From: Acetobacterium wieringae | GTDB lineage: Bacteria > Bacillota > Clostridia > Eubacteriales > Eubacteriaceae | Assembly: GCF_026646375.1 (NCBI RefSeq) | Contig: NZ_JAIPPU010000004.1 | Location: 62,001 to 126,000 of the forward strand | Length of the DNA: 64,000 nt | Direction: 5' to 3' | In this document: one piece after another, positions 33,912 to 42,784 of the stretch | How the letters are laid out: every line of letters begins with the position of its first letter | Position numbering within the stretch: the stretch's first letter is position 1 | Notes under the pieces: generated by a model | What the model saw: the letters and a program-made list of their open reading frames with translations, nothing else | What the model was told of the DNA's origin: nothing | Database searches by the model: none | Program-made: the position numbers and the translations under genes

Positions 33912-35894
33912 GCATAAAACAAGTCCCCAGCCCCATTGACCATAGCCGGTGCGGGGATTATTGGCCGACTGCTTTTGGCTCGGCTGAGGATTGGGCACCG
34001 GTTGAGGTGCTGTTCCAGCCGTTACATTGGGGGTGTTGATGGCGGCCATAAAACGGTCGTTACCAGCGTTTTGCAGATAACTGATAAAAGCTTCGTCGCA
34101 GGCCGCATACTCATTAACAATGGCTGCCGCCTGTAAGCCCGGATAATCTTTACTGGTAGCCAGATAATTATTACAGGCAATGGTGTAGGTGCGATTGGGG
34201 TCCAAATCCACTCCACCGACCTTGGCCGAATATACCCGTTGTCCGGCAGGGCTGGCTAAATCATAAGCAGCGGTGATGCCGCTCCACTGGAGATAACTGC
34301 CGCTGTTACTGGGCCAGGAATTGTCATTTTTGTCTTTGGCAATCTGGTTATTGACGCCGATTTCGATGCTGGTTTCCAGCATCTTTTTAATGTCGGCGCC
34401 AGTCACATGCTTAGTCACCAGATAATTACCAAAAGGCAACACATCGATCACCTGACCTTTGGTGATCTCCCCGGCTGGAATCTGGGCCCGGATTCCCCCG
34501 GCATTTTCCACAGCAATTTCAGCACCGGTAACAAAGCGATAGCTATCAGATAAGGCTCGACCGAGATTCAACTCGCCCAGCCGGACATCCTGCCAGATAT
34601 TCTCGGTGGCACCGCCCAGTTTAATCGGGGTATTGCCAACCACCTGTTTTTTGATGGGATCTTCCCGAGCTTCGATGGCTGCTGTCAGAGCGGCCACCGT
34701 GGGATCAGCCGGAACCAACTCATCGGTTGCCTGAGCAACGGTTGTCAGGGTTTCGGTTTTACTCACAACTGTATAGGTAACTTCCGTCGCATCAAGTTGA
34801 ATCTCTGGCGGCGACGCCTCAATACCTTCTTCATCCGAAGTTTGGATTCCTTCGACGTCGGTTTCACCACTCCCATTTGCTTCCCATCCAGCTTCCGCCG
34901 GAATTTCTTCTGACACTTCCAGATCAGGTAGTTCTGCCGTGATTTCTTCATCCGCTGCGGTTTCGTTGGCTGCTACTGTTTCGGTTGGGGCTACTTCCCC
35001 ATTTTCCGCTTCTGGAACATCGAGCCGGGCCGCCAGTGCCACCACCTTTTTTAATGTAATTTCAACTTCACCCACAGCACTGGAATAACAGCCGGTTTGG
35101 ACAATCAGAGTGCCGTTGACTTCCCGATTTTCGACATCATGGGTATGGCCATCGATAATCACATCGATGCCGGGCGCACCTTCTGCGATGGCATCACTTC
35201 GCATTAAGGTGCCATTATCGGAATCGCCAATATGGGTCAGTGCGACAATCACATCACAACCCTGAGCTTCCAGTGCCGTCACGGATTGCCGGGCGGAAAC
35301 CAACACCGATTCCCGGGTACCAAAGGTCAGTCCGACCACATTGGCTGGAGCCGTGTCGGAGTAAATATCCGGGCTGATCAATCCAAAAACGCCAACTCGG
35401 ATAACTTCGCCATCCACGACAATGTCTTTGATTAGATAATCGTCACTAAAAAAGGGATTCCCGGATTCGCTATAGGTCACATTATTGCCGAGAATTTTAG
35501 TATTGGCCATGATGCCCAGTTCCAGCAGACGGGCGCTGCCGTAATTAAAATCGTGATTACCAGGCGCAATGGCATCAAAACCTACCGCTGCCATCAATTC
35601 AGCAATCGAACCGCCGGTTTCGATGGTGGCAAAGGACTGTCCATGAAAAATATCCCCAGCATCCACCACCAGATCCGGGCTTTCCTGATTAATAATGGTT
35701 TTTAGCTTAGCATAACCAATGGTATTGTTTTTAGCACTGTAGCTATACCGGGAATGAGTATCATTGGTGTGAATGATTTTGATGGTAATGGTCTGATCGT
35801 CGTTGACGGTGGCGGCGAAGGCGGTGGTGCCAAAACAGCCAGTAACCATCATAAACGCCAGTACCCAACCAAGAACTTTATTAATCCTCTTCAT
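33906..35894 (-). CDS. secreted 5'-nucleotidase / 2',3'-cyclic phosphodiesterase family, truncated C-terminus
   Basis: A 662-residue exported enzyme. After a signal peptide (cleavage near AFA|AT at ~28) comes the metallophosphoesterase domain with HTNDTHS, VVDAGD, GNHDFNYG and GHTHD, then the 5'-nucleotidase C-terminal domain (~415-620). Between them, ~290-372, lies an acidic Ala/Glu/Pro-rich insert. The C-terminus has a Pro linker and NPRTG, a sortase-like signal, but only about ten residues (YGQWGWGLVLCR) follow. The hydrophobic helix and positive tail are missing because the frame stops in repeat C. It may therefore be released rather than wall-anchored. Confidence 0.85.
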   Translation of the reverse strand: MKRINKVLGWVLAFMMVTGCFGTTAFAATVNDDQTITIKIIHTNDTHSRYSYSAKNNTIGYAKLKTIINQESPDLVVDAGDIFHGQSFATIETGGSIAELMAAVGFDAIAPGNHDFNYGSARLLELGIMANTKILGNNVTYSESGNPFFSDDYLIKDIVVDGEVIRVGVFGLISPDIYSDTAPANVVGLTFGTRESVLVSARQSVTALEAQGCDVIVALTHIGDSDNGTLMRSDAIAEGAPGIDVIIDGHTHDVENREVNGTLIVQTGCYSSAVGEVEITLKKVVALAARLDVPEAENGEVAPTETVAANETAADEEITAELPDLEVSEEIPAEAGWEANGSGETDVEGIQTSDEEGIEASPPEIQLDATEVTYTVVSKTETLTTVAQATDELVPADPTVAALTAAIEAREDPIKKQVVGNTPIKLGGATENIWQDVRLGELNLGRALSDSYRFVTGAEIAVENAGGIRAQIPAGEITKGQVIDVLPFGNYLVTKHVTGADIKKMLETSIEIGVNNQIAKDKNDNSWPSNSGSYLQWSGITAAYDLASPAGQRVYSAKVGGVDLDPNRTYTIACNNYLATSKDYPGLQAAAIVNEYAACDEAFISYLQNAGNDRFMAAINTPNVTAGTAPQPVPNPQPSQKQSANNPRTGYGQWGWGLVLCR

Positions 35895-35984
35895 CACAAC
35901 TCCTTTTTACTTTCTGGTATTTTATACCCATTATATATTTTTTCTAAGAGATCGCAAAGTAATAAAACCGATTTACTAAATAAA

Positions 35985-36021
35985 AAAAACTGCAACGGGT
36001 AATAAACCCGAAACAGTTTTT
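35985..36021 (-). terminator. intrinsic terminator after the ECF S-component gene
   Basis: AAAAACTG...CGGGT pairs with ACCCG...CAGTTTTT around a small internal loop. The minus strand continues into a run of T residues. Confidence 0.8.
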
Positions 36022-36048
36022 GTAAATTTAAAATTTATGTACGCAGAC

Positions 36049-36678
36049 TTATTGCAGTGCCGGTTTTCCGATATACCGCAGCAACGCCTTACAGATAGCG
36101 ACCGTGAGTATTCCCGCTACAATTGCTTCCGGCAAACCGTTGATGGCAATAACCGACAGGATAACGCCATACAAAGTGGACACGGCCACATTTTTGGCTT
36201 CTGCATAACTCTGTCCGAAAAATAGATAAATAAAATTCATAACCAGCAGGGTATTGGTCAGTGATCCTGCCACCCCGGCAAAGCCCAATGCCAAAACGTC
36301 ATTATTTTTTATCTTTTTCATGCCTTTGTAGACATAATGGGGAACCACACCAACCAAAATTCTGGGAACAAAACAGATCACCAGACTCCAGAAGTTTCCG
36401 GAATAGGTTCCCAGCGAATAAAACGGCGTGAACACAAAGGATGTCACTGTTGGGTTAAAGGTGTTGTTGATCAGGCTGGTTAGTCCAAAAACAAATCCCA
36501 GAAAAGCACCATAAAACGGTCCCAGCATAATACTGCCAATAATGACAGGGATATGAATGATGGTAGCCCGGGTGAATCCCAGCGGAATATAGCCAAGAAA
36601 CGGTGTAACTGCCAACAAGACGATAATTGCCACAAAAAAGGATAGTTTGACCAAATCGTTGGTCTTGATATTTTTCAT
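36049..36678 (-). CDS. ECF transporter S component (possibly pantothenate)
   Basis: A 209-residue membrane protein with about six helices. TPFLGYIPLGFTRATIIHIPVIIGS near residue 25 is the typical S-component region for substrate capture. It would plug into a shared ECF energising module (EcfA1A2T), which is not in this window. The divergent neighbour is coaBC, which uses 4'-phosphopantothenate, so pantothenate (PanT) is the inferred vitamin. Other vitamins are possible. The ATG follows GGAGGTAAAA. A terminator lies downstream. Confidence 0.75.
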   Translation of the reverse strand: MKNIKTNDLVKLSFFVAIIVLLAVTPFLGYIPLGFTRATIIHIPVIIGSIMLGPFYGAFLGFVFGLTSLINNTFNPTVTSFVFTPFYSLGTYSGNFWSLVICFVPRILVGVVPHYVYKGMKKIKNNDVLALGFAGVAGSLTNTLLVMNFIYLFFGQSYAEAKNVAVSTLYGVILSVIAINGLPEAIVAGILTVAICKALLRYIGKPALQ

Positions 36679-36778
36679 TTTTACCTCCTGCTATCGTTCC
36701 AGTCAAGCCGGATACAATGCACCTCTATTCTAACGTCTTTTTTATTTATTTTCAATAAAAATTTACTTTGATCCTGGA

Positions 36779-36808
36779 TTTACTTCTGGCCCCCGGGTTT
36801 GGTATAAT
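36779..36808 (+). promoter_or_regulatory. extended -10 promoter of coaBC
   Basis: TTTACT, 18 bp, then TATAAT with an upstream TG (TGGTATAAT). The transcript would begin near 36815, which favours the second ATG of coaBC as the start. Confidence 0.65.
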
Positions 36809-36849
36809 GATTATGAAAATTAATGAAAACAGTTGGAAAAGGAAAATCG

Positions 36850-38049
36850 ATGAAAAATCTATTAAAAAATAAAACCGTTGTTCTGGGTATTACCGGAAGC
36901 ATCGCCGCTTATAAAATGGCCAATGTGGCCAGCAGTCTAGCCAAAATGGGCTGTGATGTTCAAGTCATCATGACCAAAAACGCCCAGGAATTTATCGCCC
37001 CCCTGGTCTTTGAAAGCTTAACTGGCAATAAGTGTATTGTGGACACCTTTGACCGCAATATTCGTTATGATGTCGCCCATATCAGTCTGGCCAAACGAGC
37101 CGATCTTTTCATGGTGGCACCGGCTTCAGCCAACGTTATTGGAAAAATCAATGCCGGGATTGCTGATGATATGCTCACCACGACCATCATGGCCTGCCAT
37201 TGTCCCAAGCTGATTGCCCCAGCCATGAATACCGCCATGTACGAAAACCCGATTGTTCAAAATAATCTGAACAGTCTCAAAAAACTGGGGTATCAGATCA
37301 TCGATCCGGCGGTTGGGATGCTGGCCTGTAAAGATGTTGGCGCTGGCAAACTTCCCGATGAAGAACTGCTGATCAACCACATTCTCCGGGAAATTGCCTT
37401 TTTCCACGATCTCAAAGGCAAAAACATCTTAATTACTGCCGGTCCCACCTGTGAAGCCATCGATCCGGTTCGTTATATCACCAATCATTCCAGCGGCAAA
37501 ATGGGTTATGCTTTGGCCCAGGCGGCGATGCTGCGAGGTGCCAATATAACCCTGATCACCGGTAAAACCGCCATCACGCCTCCGGCCTTTGTCAATGTTG
37601 TTCCGGTCGTTTCCGCCAGCGACATGTGCTCACAGGTGATGGATCATTTTGAAGCCACCGATATTGTCATTAAAGCGGCTGCCGTTGCGGACTTTAAACC
37701 CAGCGAAGTAGCCACGGAAAAGATAAAAAAACGGGATGGAAAAGCAGTTATTAATCTGACACCGACGATTGATATTTTAAAAACCATCGGTGAAAAGAAA
37801 CGTCCCGACCAGTTTATCTGCGGTTTTTCGATGGAAACTGAAAATATGATCGAAAATACCAAAGAAAAGCTCTATTTCAAAAATGTGAATATGATGGTGG
37901 CCAATAATTTAAAAGAAAAAGGTGCCGGATTTAATACCTCTACCAACCGGGTGACGATTATCACCCTGGAAAAAACCGAAGCCTTGCCGCTTTTGTCCAA
38001 GGATGCAGTTGCCCACCGGATTCTTGATGCCATCCAGGACGAACTGTAA
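36850..38049 (+). CDS. coaBC: bifunctional phosphopantothenoylcysteine decarboxylase/synthetase
   Basis: A 399-residue enzyme of CoA synthesis. The N-terminal CoaC flavoprotein has GITGSIAAYK, the catalytic His in DVAHISLA near residue 67, PAMNTAMYENP and the reductive Cys in LACKDVGAGKLPD. The C-terminal CoaB half starts at ~185 with NILITAGPTCEAIDPVRYITNHSSGKMG, followed by KAAAVADFKP and the KIKK loop. An ATG nine codons upstream is in frame but would be only ~8 bases from the predicted transcript start. AAAGGAAA precedes the one used here. The stop overlaps the next gene (TAATG). Confidence 0.93.
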   Translation: MKNLLKNKTVVLGITGSIAAYKMANVASSLAKMGCDVQVIMTKNAQEFIAPLVFESLTGNKCIVDTFDRNIRYDVAHISLAKRADLFMVAPASANVIGKINAGIADDMLTTTIMACHCPKLIAPAMNTAMYENPIVQNNLNSLKKLGYQIIDPAVGMLACKDVGAGKLPDEELLINHILREIAFFHDLKGKNILITAGPTCEAIDPVRYITNHSSGKMGYALAQAAMLRGANITLITGKTAITPPAFVNVVPVVSASDMCSQVMDHFEATDIVIKAAAVADFKPSEVATEKIKKRDGKAVINLTPTIDILKTIGEKKRPDQFICGFSMETENMIENTKEKLYFKNVNMMVANNLKEKGAGFNTSTNRVTIITLEKTEALPLLSKDAVAHRILDAIQDEL

Positions 38050-38813
38050 TGACCATTACCCAGCTTAGTCATGTGGCCATGGAAATGGGAGTGATCCTCC
38101 TTTCCAATGGCGCCGAAACCTATCGGGTGGAGGAATCAATGCATCGGATCTGTATTGCCCTGGGCGCCAAAGAAGTAGAAATATTTGTTGTACCCGCTAC
38201 CATCATACTCTCGGTTACTCTAGAGGGTGAGGTTCCCCTGACCCGAACCCGACGCATTCATTCCCGTATAATTGATTTGACCAAGGTCTCAGAAATTAAT
38301 CATTTATCCCGTCAAATCTGCTATGAACCCACTAACTACAAAGACCTGATTGCAGAAATCCGGCGCATTGATACCATCCCTTCATATCCCTATTATCTTC
38401 ATGTCCTGGCTTTTGCCTTTATTTCCCAGATGTTCACGCTTTTTTTTGGTGGCAGCCTGGTTGATAGCGGAATCGGATTTTTAATTGGAATTGGTATTAA
38501 ATTGCAAATGGACATTATGGGGCGCTTTGAAGCCAATGTTTTTTTCACCAATATTGTTGGCGGGCTAATCGCCTCCACGGTTGCGGTTACCGCAACCGGG
38601 CTTGGTCTGACCACCAATATGAACACGATTATTATCGGTTCGATTATGACCCTGGTACCCGGACTGGCGATCACCAATTCGATCCGGGACATTATTGCCG
38701 GAGATTATCTCTCCGGACTGACCAAGGGCATTGAGGCATTGCTCATCGGCGCCGCCATTGCCGCCGGGGTCGCCGTTCCATTAAGTTTGTTACGACCATT
38801 CTGGGGAGGTTGA
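38049..38813 (+). CDS. ThrE-like exporter, N-terminal-type subunit (DUF1212)
   Basis: A 254-residue protein. Residues ~1-120 are a soluble domain with GVILLSNGAETYRVEESMHRI, the family hallmark, followed by five transmembrane helices. In Corynebacterium ThrE both halves are one protein that exports threonine and serine. In Firmicutes they are usually split, as here. The ATG overlaps the coaBC stop by one base, so translation is coupled. Why the exporter sits behind CoA synthesis is not clear. Confidence 0.8.
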   Translation: MTITQLSHVAMEMGVILLSNGAETYRVEESMHRICIALGAKEVEIFVVPATIILSVTLEGEVPLTRTRRIHSRIIDLTKVSEINHLSRQICYEPTNYKDLIAEIRRIDTIPSYPYYLHVLAFAFISQMFTLFFGGSLVDSGIGFLIGIGIKLQMDIMGRFEANVFFTNIVGGLIASTVAVTATGLGLTTNMNTIIIGSIMTLVPGLAITNSIRDIIAGDYLSGLTKGIEALLIGAAIAAGVAVPLSLLRPFWGG

Positions 38814-38815
38814 AA

Positions 38816-39295
38816 ATGAATTATATCGCACCCTGTTTATATGCCTTTGGCGCCTCCCTGGCCTTTGCCATTGTCTTTAATATTCCCCGTAACAAATTGC
38901 TGCTTTCGGCTCTGGGAGGACTACTGGGCCAACTGGTTTACGTGGTTTTTCAACTGATCATTGGCAATGATGTCATTCTCTATCTTCTGGCCACCATTGC
39001 CATCTCCCTTTATGCGGAGGTGATGGCCCGGTTAACCAAATCGCCGACCACCATTTATCTGGCAGTGGCCCTGATTCCACTGGTTCCGGGTGGTGGCATT
39101 TACTATACGATGCTCTATTTTATAAACGGCGAAATGGATCTTGGCATCACCACCGGGGTACACACCCTGCTGATTTCGGGTGCCCTGGCTGTGGGGATCA
39201 TTATGATTTCTTCAACAGTCAACCTGGTTCGTAAGGTAATGCTGGGAAGTTCTTTAAAAATAGGAAAGAAGCTAAAACATGGCAAAAACGCTTAA
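38816..39295 (+). CDS. ThrE-like exporter, C-terminal-type subunit (DUF3815)
   Basis: A 159-residue membrane protein with five helices, matching the C-terminal half of ThrE (SLYAEVMARLTKSPTTIYLAVALIPLVPGGGIYYTM, around residues 65-100). It is the partner of the preceding gene. GGGAGG straddles the end of that gene, and the ATG is 6 bases after it. A TTG two codons earlier is less well spaced. It overlaps the GH8 gene by 17 bases. Confidence 0.8.
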   Translation: MNYIAPCLYAFGASLAFAIVFNIPRNKLLLSALGGLLGQLVYVVFQLIIGNDVILYLLATIAISLYAEVMARLTKSPTTIYLAVALIPLVPGGGIYYTMLYFINGEMDLGITTGVHTLLISGALAVGIIMISSTVNLVRKVMLGSSLKIGKKLKHGKNA

Positions 39296-40436
39296 ACGCT
39301 CGTTTATCTTTGTTGTCCTGACCGGCTTGATTGTTTTACTGTGGGTAAATTTACTACCCCACACCGAGGATACGACTAAAATGGCTGATTACACCACCCA
39401 AGCTTCGGAAGCGCTGATTCCAGTCGATCCACTTTCTCGGGAAGCACTGGATTGTCAGGCCTTTATCAGCAATCACCTGACCTCACCATATGGCGGCATT
39501 TACACCAATTATCAAAGCACCGCCCAAACCGGCGACTTATCATCTGGGCATGAAGTGCTTTCAGAGTCAATGGGACTGTTATTGGAATATGCCCGCTTAA
39601 CTGGTGATCAAAAACTATTTAACGACACTGCCAACTATATTAAAAATTATCTGATGGTTGATGATATTTTATTGTGGCGGATTGTCGAAAACAGCGATCC
39701 GATCACTGACGTTTCGGCCACCATTGATGATCTGCGGATTTATCAGACCCTGGCCCTGGCAAAAAACCAATGGCCTCATAATGATGCCGCCGCAGAAGTT
39801 TTTAAAACCCTGGAAACTCAATTGACTTCTAAGGGATTTCAATCCGGCTACCTGGTTAATTATTACAGCAGTACCAGCCCCACTCAGGATAAAACCGTGG
39901 AGGTGGCCTATATCAATCTTTCGGCCATCCAGACGCTGGCGGCGACCAAGCCTGAAATGGCCGCGGCAGTCACCACCAATCAACAGATTCTGCTGGGTAG
40001 CTTTATTAGCAAAACCTTGCCACTTTACCATAAAAGCTATGAGCCGTCAAAAAAAACATATAGCGATGCCAATGGAAGAATAAACATTCTGGATAGCCTG
40101 ATGGTGATGCTGAATCTGGCTCAAGTTGGGATTTATTCCCCGGAATCCATCAACTGGCTGGAAGAGCGTACCGCCAGTGGAACCCTTTATTCCTTTTATG
40201 ATTCCCAAACCGGGGCCGCACTGGATACCCAGGAGTCATCAGCCGCCTACGGCCTTGCTGCTCAGATCGGTGCCACCCTGGGAAATGAGTTCCTAACCGG
40301 CAATGCTCTGACCCAGCTTAAAAAGCATCAGAACAGCGATCCCCTCAGTCCCTTATTCGGCGGTTTCGGCTACAACAATAACGCTTATTCCTACGACAAC
40401 CTCCAAGCCCTGCTGGGTCTGGTTTATCACAAGTGA
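39279..40436 (+). CDS. glycoside hydrolase family 8-like protein
   Basis: A 385-residue protein with an N-terminal membrane anchor or signal segment (~9-27) and an extracytoplasmic (alpha/alpha)6-barrel hydrolase domain. YGGIYTNY, GHEVLSESMGLLLEYA (with the catalytic-acid Glu) and SATIDDLRIYQTLAL (with the Asp that assists the base) match GH8. GH8 enzymes cut beta-1,4-glucan and related polymers. The bacterial cellulose enzyme BcsZ and Listeria PssZ belong here. Its place beside wecB and an EPS operon suggests it trims that polymer. Confidence 0.78.
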   Translation: MAKTLKRSFIFVVLTGLIVLLWVNLLPHTEDTTKMADYTTQASEALIPVDPLSREALDCQAFISNHLTSPYGGIYTNYQSTAQTGDLSSGHEVLSESMGLLLEYARLTGDQKLFNDTANYIKNYLMVDDILLWRIVENSDPITDVSATIDDLRIYQTLALAKNQWPHNDAAAEVFKTLETQLTSKGFQSGYLVNYYSSTSPTQDKTVEVAYINLSAIQTLAATKPEMAAAVTTNQQILLGSFISKTLPLYHKSYEPSKKTYSDANGRINILDSLMVMLNLAQVGIYSPESINWLEERTASGTLYSFYDSQTGAALDTQESSAAYGLAAQIGATLGNEFLTGNALTQLKKHQNSDPLSPLFGGFGYNNNAYSYDNLQALLGLVYHK

Positions 40437-40466
40437 TTGCTTCGGCGATATGACAAATAAAGGTGG

Positions 40467-40705
40467 TTGCGAAACTGCCGTGAGCTTTAGTCCCAGTTTC
40501 GCACGAAATACCAGAAGAAATCGTGATGCGGTTTTCTTCTTTGTTGCGGGCAGTCGCCAACTACAAGCAAGCTTGTGATTGGCTCATTGCCTTCGGAATT
40601 TCTACACTAGAGCGAACAACATTTTCTTGTACTGTTCGCCACCACGTTACGAAATTGTTTGTAGAAACTAGAGCAATTCGTGTTCGATGTTTTTTTATTT
40701 CGCAA
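40467..40705 (+). repeat. interspersed repeat family 1, copy A (with nested hairpin cassette)
   Basis: A 239-bp element with terminal inverted repeats TTGCGAAA and TTTCGCAA. The left part (CAGTTTCGCACGAAA) and right part (ACTGTTCGCCACCACGTTAC, then GAAACTAGAGCAATTCGTG) match copy B in reverse. About 100 bp in the middle is foreign: an AGAAGAAA/TTTTCTTCT hairpin and the cassette also found in element E. It leaves an open frame into wecB, but no start lies within it. Confidence 0.8.
40547..40592 (+). repeat. hairpin cassette, copy 2 (inside copy A)
   Basis: GCCAACTACAAGC AA GCTTGTGATTGGC, with the same outer GCGGGCAGTC and TCATTGCC flanks as copy 1. One base pair of the stem has changed on both sides relative to copy 1. 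Confidence 0.7.
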
Positions 40706-40741
40706 TTATTTAATATAACAAACAGGATGAAAGGGCGTAAA

Positions 40742-41863
40742 ATGAAAAAAATAAAAGTTATGCTTCTTTTTGGAACCCGACCGGAAGCCATCAAAATGGC
40801 ACCACTGGTGCTTGCCTTAAAAAAAGATCCCCGTTTCCAGACCCTGGTTACCCTGACAGCCCAGCACCGGGAAATGCTCGATCAGGTGCTGTCACTTTTT
40901 TCAATCACCGCCGATTATGATCTGAATCTGATGAAACCCGGTCAAACCCTTTGTTATCTCACCGCCAGTATTCTCAATGAAATGAAACCAATTCTTGAGG
41001 CTGAATCCCCGGATATGATTCTGGTTCATGGCGACACCACCACGGCCTTTGCTTCAGCCCTGTCAGCTTTTTATGAGCAAATTCCGATTGGCCATGTCGA
41101 AGCCGGTCTGCGAACCAAGAACAAGTACTCCCCCTATCCGGAGGAAATGAACCGCACCCTGATTAGCCAGCTGGGCGATCTGCATTTTTCTCCGACCCCG
41201 GGTAATCGGGACAATCTGATCCGGGAAGGCATTCCCGATAGTCAGATCGTTATAACCGGAAATACGGTCATTGACGCCTTATTGATGACCGTAACGGACA
41301 ACTACCCGTTTTCCAATCCGATCCTTAACGCCATTGACTATGACACGCGCCGAGTCGTCTTATTAACTGCCCACCGCCGGGAAAATATTGGCACCCCGAT
41401 GGTAGAGATTTTTTCTGCCATCCGGGAACTGGTGCTGGCTAATCCTGATGTGGAAGTCGTCTTCCCAATGCATCCCAATCCACAAATTGCTAAAACAGCC
41501 CTGCCACAATTAGCTGATCTTGATCGGGTTCATATTCTTACACCACTTGATTATCAGGAAATGTCCAATCTGATGGGCCGGGCTTATCTGGTGCTCACCG
41601 ATTCCGGCGGCATTCAGGAGGAAGCCCCGGCACTGGGAAAACCGGTTGTGGTACTGCGTAAGGAAACCGAACGCCCAGAAGCCGTCGCCGCCGGAACCGT
41701 TGTCATGGGCGGCGTCGAAAAAGCCAATATCATCCGGATCACCCAGCATCTGTTGGACAACCCCCAGACTTACCAGACCATGGCCCATGCCGTCAACCCC
41801 TATGGCGACGGCATGGCCGCTCAGCGGATCTGTCAGGCCATTGCAACATATTTTAAAAAATAA
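40742..41863 (+). CDS. wecB: UDP-N-acetylglucosamine 2-epimerase (non-hydrolysing)
   Basis: A 373-residue cytoplasmic enzyme interconverting UDP-GlcNAc and UDP-ManNAc. Motifs: LLFGTRPEAIKMAPL at the N-terminus, AQHREMLD, VHGDTTT, GHVEAGLRT, YPEEMNR, TAHRRENIG and DSGGIQEEAPALGKPVVVLRKETERPEA. The frame extends upstream through a repeat, but the ATG with AAAGGG 6 bases before it gives the family's usual length. It lies next to the EPS operon, which may use the ManNAc donor. Wall teichoic acid linkage-unit synthesis is the alternative use. Confidence 0.93.
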   Translation: MKKIKVMLLFGTRPEAIKMAPLVLALKKDPRFQTLVTLTAQHREMLDQVLSLFSITADYDLNLMKPGQTLCYLTASILNEMKPILEAESPDMILVHGDTTTAFASALSAFYEQIPIGHVEAGLRTKNKYSPYPEEMNRTLISQLGDLHFSPTPGNRDNLIREGIPDSQIVITGNTVIDALLMTVTDNYPFSNPILNAIDYDTRRVVLLTAHRRENIGTPMVEIFSAIRELVLANPDVEVVFPMHPNPQIAKTALPQLADLDRVHILTPLDYQEMSNLMGRAYLVLTDSGGIQEEAPALGKPVVVLRKETERPEAVAAGTVVMGGVEKANIIRITQHLLDNPQTYQTMAHAVNPYGDGMAAQRICQAIATYFKK

Positions 41864-41865
41864 TA

Positions 41866-41902
41866 AAAAGACCAGCTATTGTGACGCAATAACTGGTCTT
41901 TT
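41866..41902. terminator. bidirectional terminator between wecB and the EPS operon
   Basis: AAAAGACCAG-C-TATTG pairs with CAATA-A-CTGGTCTTTT around TGACG. Both strands end in a T-tract. The genes on either side converge. Confidence 0.85.
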
Positions 41903-41920
41903 GAGTTCCCGGGTTACCCC

Positions 41921-42784
41921 TTAGCCGACATCGTATTCCATTTCTTTTCGGGCCTTTTCAATAAATTCCAGCGGCGAAACCATCTCACCATTCTTACAAT
42001 TATCACAATGAAAAACCCCAATTTTTAAATCAATTTCCACCTCATAGGGGGCCGTAATGGTATAAAACTCTTCGGTTTTCATATGATCTCTAATCCGCTT
42101 TTCGACAATTTTAGTTCCGACGGTATCGGTGATTAAAAACAGACCAAAGGTGATATCCTCTTTTTCAATGAGGTACAGGGTATCTTCCGCCCGGAGACTG
42201 CGGTTCATTACCTCGGTCATCTGACGGATAAACAGCGGCAGTCGTTCTTCACCCAAAATTCGTTTGATTTCTTTATAATGCCTAAATTTAATCATCATCA
42301 ACGATAATTCGATCTGACCACGCTTTGACATGCCAATAAAAATTTTAGCATCGCTGACCAGAGTCCGAAAATTTCGCAGACCCGTATCCGGATCCACCGT
42401 CGATAAACTGACATTTTCATCTTCCAGTTCTGTAACCCGATTCTGTAATGCCTGATTTCTGCTGGTCATCAAGCTGACCACATAGGTATACAGGGGCAAC
42501 AGCACAACCCAGAAATAGGAGGAGGCGGTCAGCGGCTCGCCGTTTACCAGTACCAGAAAAATCGTATAGGAAATATAGAAAAATATCACCACGCCGTTAG
42601 TCACCAGACCCAAGGTGATATTACTAAAATAAGTGATTAAGATCACCAGAAAGGTCACATTCAGCATTACCAGATTCTGGACATAGTGATCAGTATCCTG
42701 GGCGGTAAAGGTAATGGTGACGAAGGTCAGTACCAGAAAAAACACAATCCCCAGATCAGATAGCACATGATCCCGATTTTTCAT
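41921..42784 (-). CDS. membrane protein with degenerate GGDEF domain keeping an I-site (probable c-di-GMP receptor)
   Basis: A 287-residue protein with about four transmembrane helices (~8-108), a short coiled coil (~112-125) and a GGDEF-like domain. DPDTGLRNFRTL at ~131-142 marks the domain start. The active-site motif is replaced by EKEDI (207-211), so it should not make c-di-GMP. RAED (198-201) stands exactly five residues before it, the position of the RxxD I-site that binds c-di-GMP. The ATG overlaps the upstream BcsB-like gene by 4 bases (ATGA). By analogy with Listeria PssE it would relay c-di-GMP to the synthase, which lacks PilZ. Last gene of the operon. Confidence 0.8.
   Translation of the reverse strand: MKNRDHVLSDLGIVFFLVLTFVTITFTAQDTDHYVQNLVMLNVTFLVILITYFSNITLGLVTNGVVIFFYISYTIFLVLVNGEPLTASSYFWVVLLPLYTYVVSLMTSRNQALQNRVTELEDENVSLSTVDPDTGLRNFRTLVSDAKIFIGMSKRGQIELSLMMIKFRHYKEIKRILGEERLPLFIRQMTEVMNRSLRAEDTLYLIEKEDITFGLFLITDTVGTKIVEKRIRDHMKTEEFYTITAPYEVEIDLKIGVFHCDNCKNGEMVSPLEFIEKARKEMEYDVG

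Noticed and set aside
40523-40741. 73-codon N-terminal extension of WecB
   Set aside because: It is encoded by repeat copy A and its hairpin cassette. The epimerase family starts at the conserved LLFGTRPEAIK block just after the ATG chosen.
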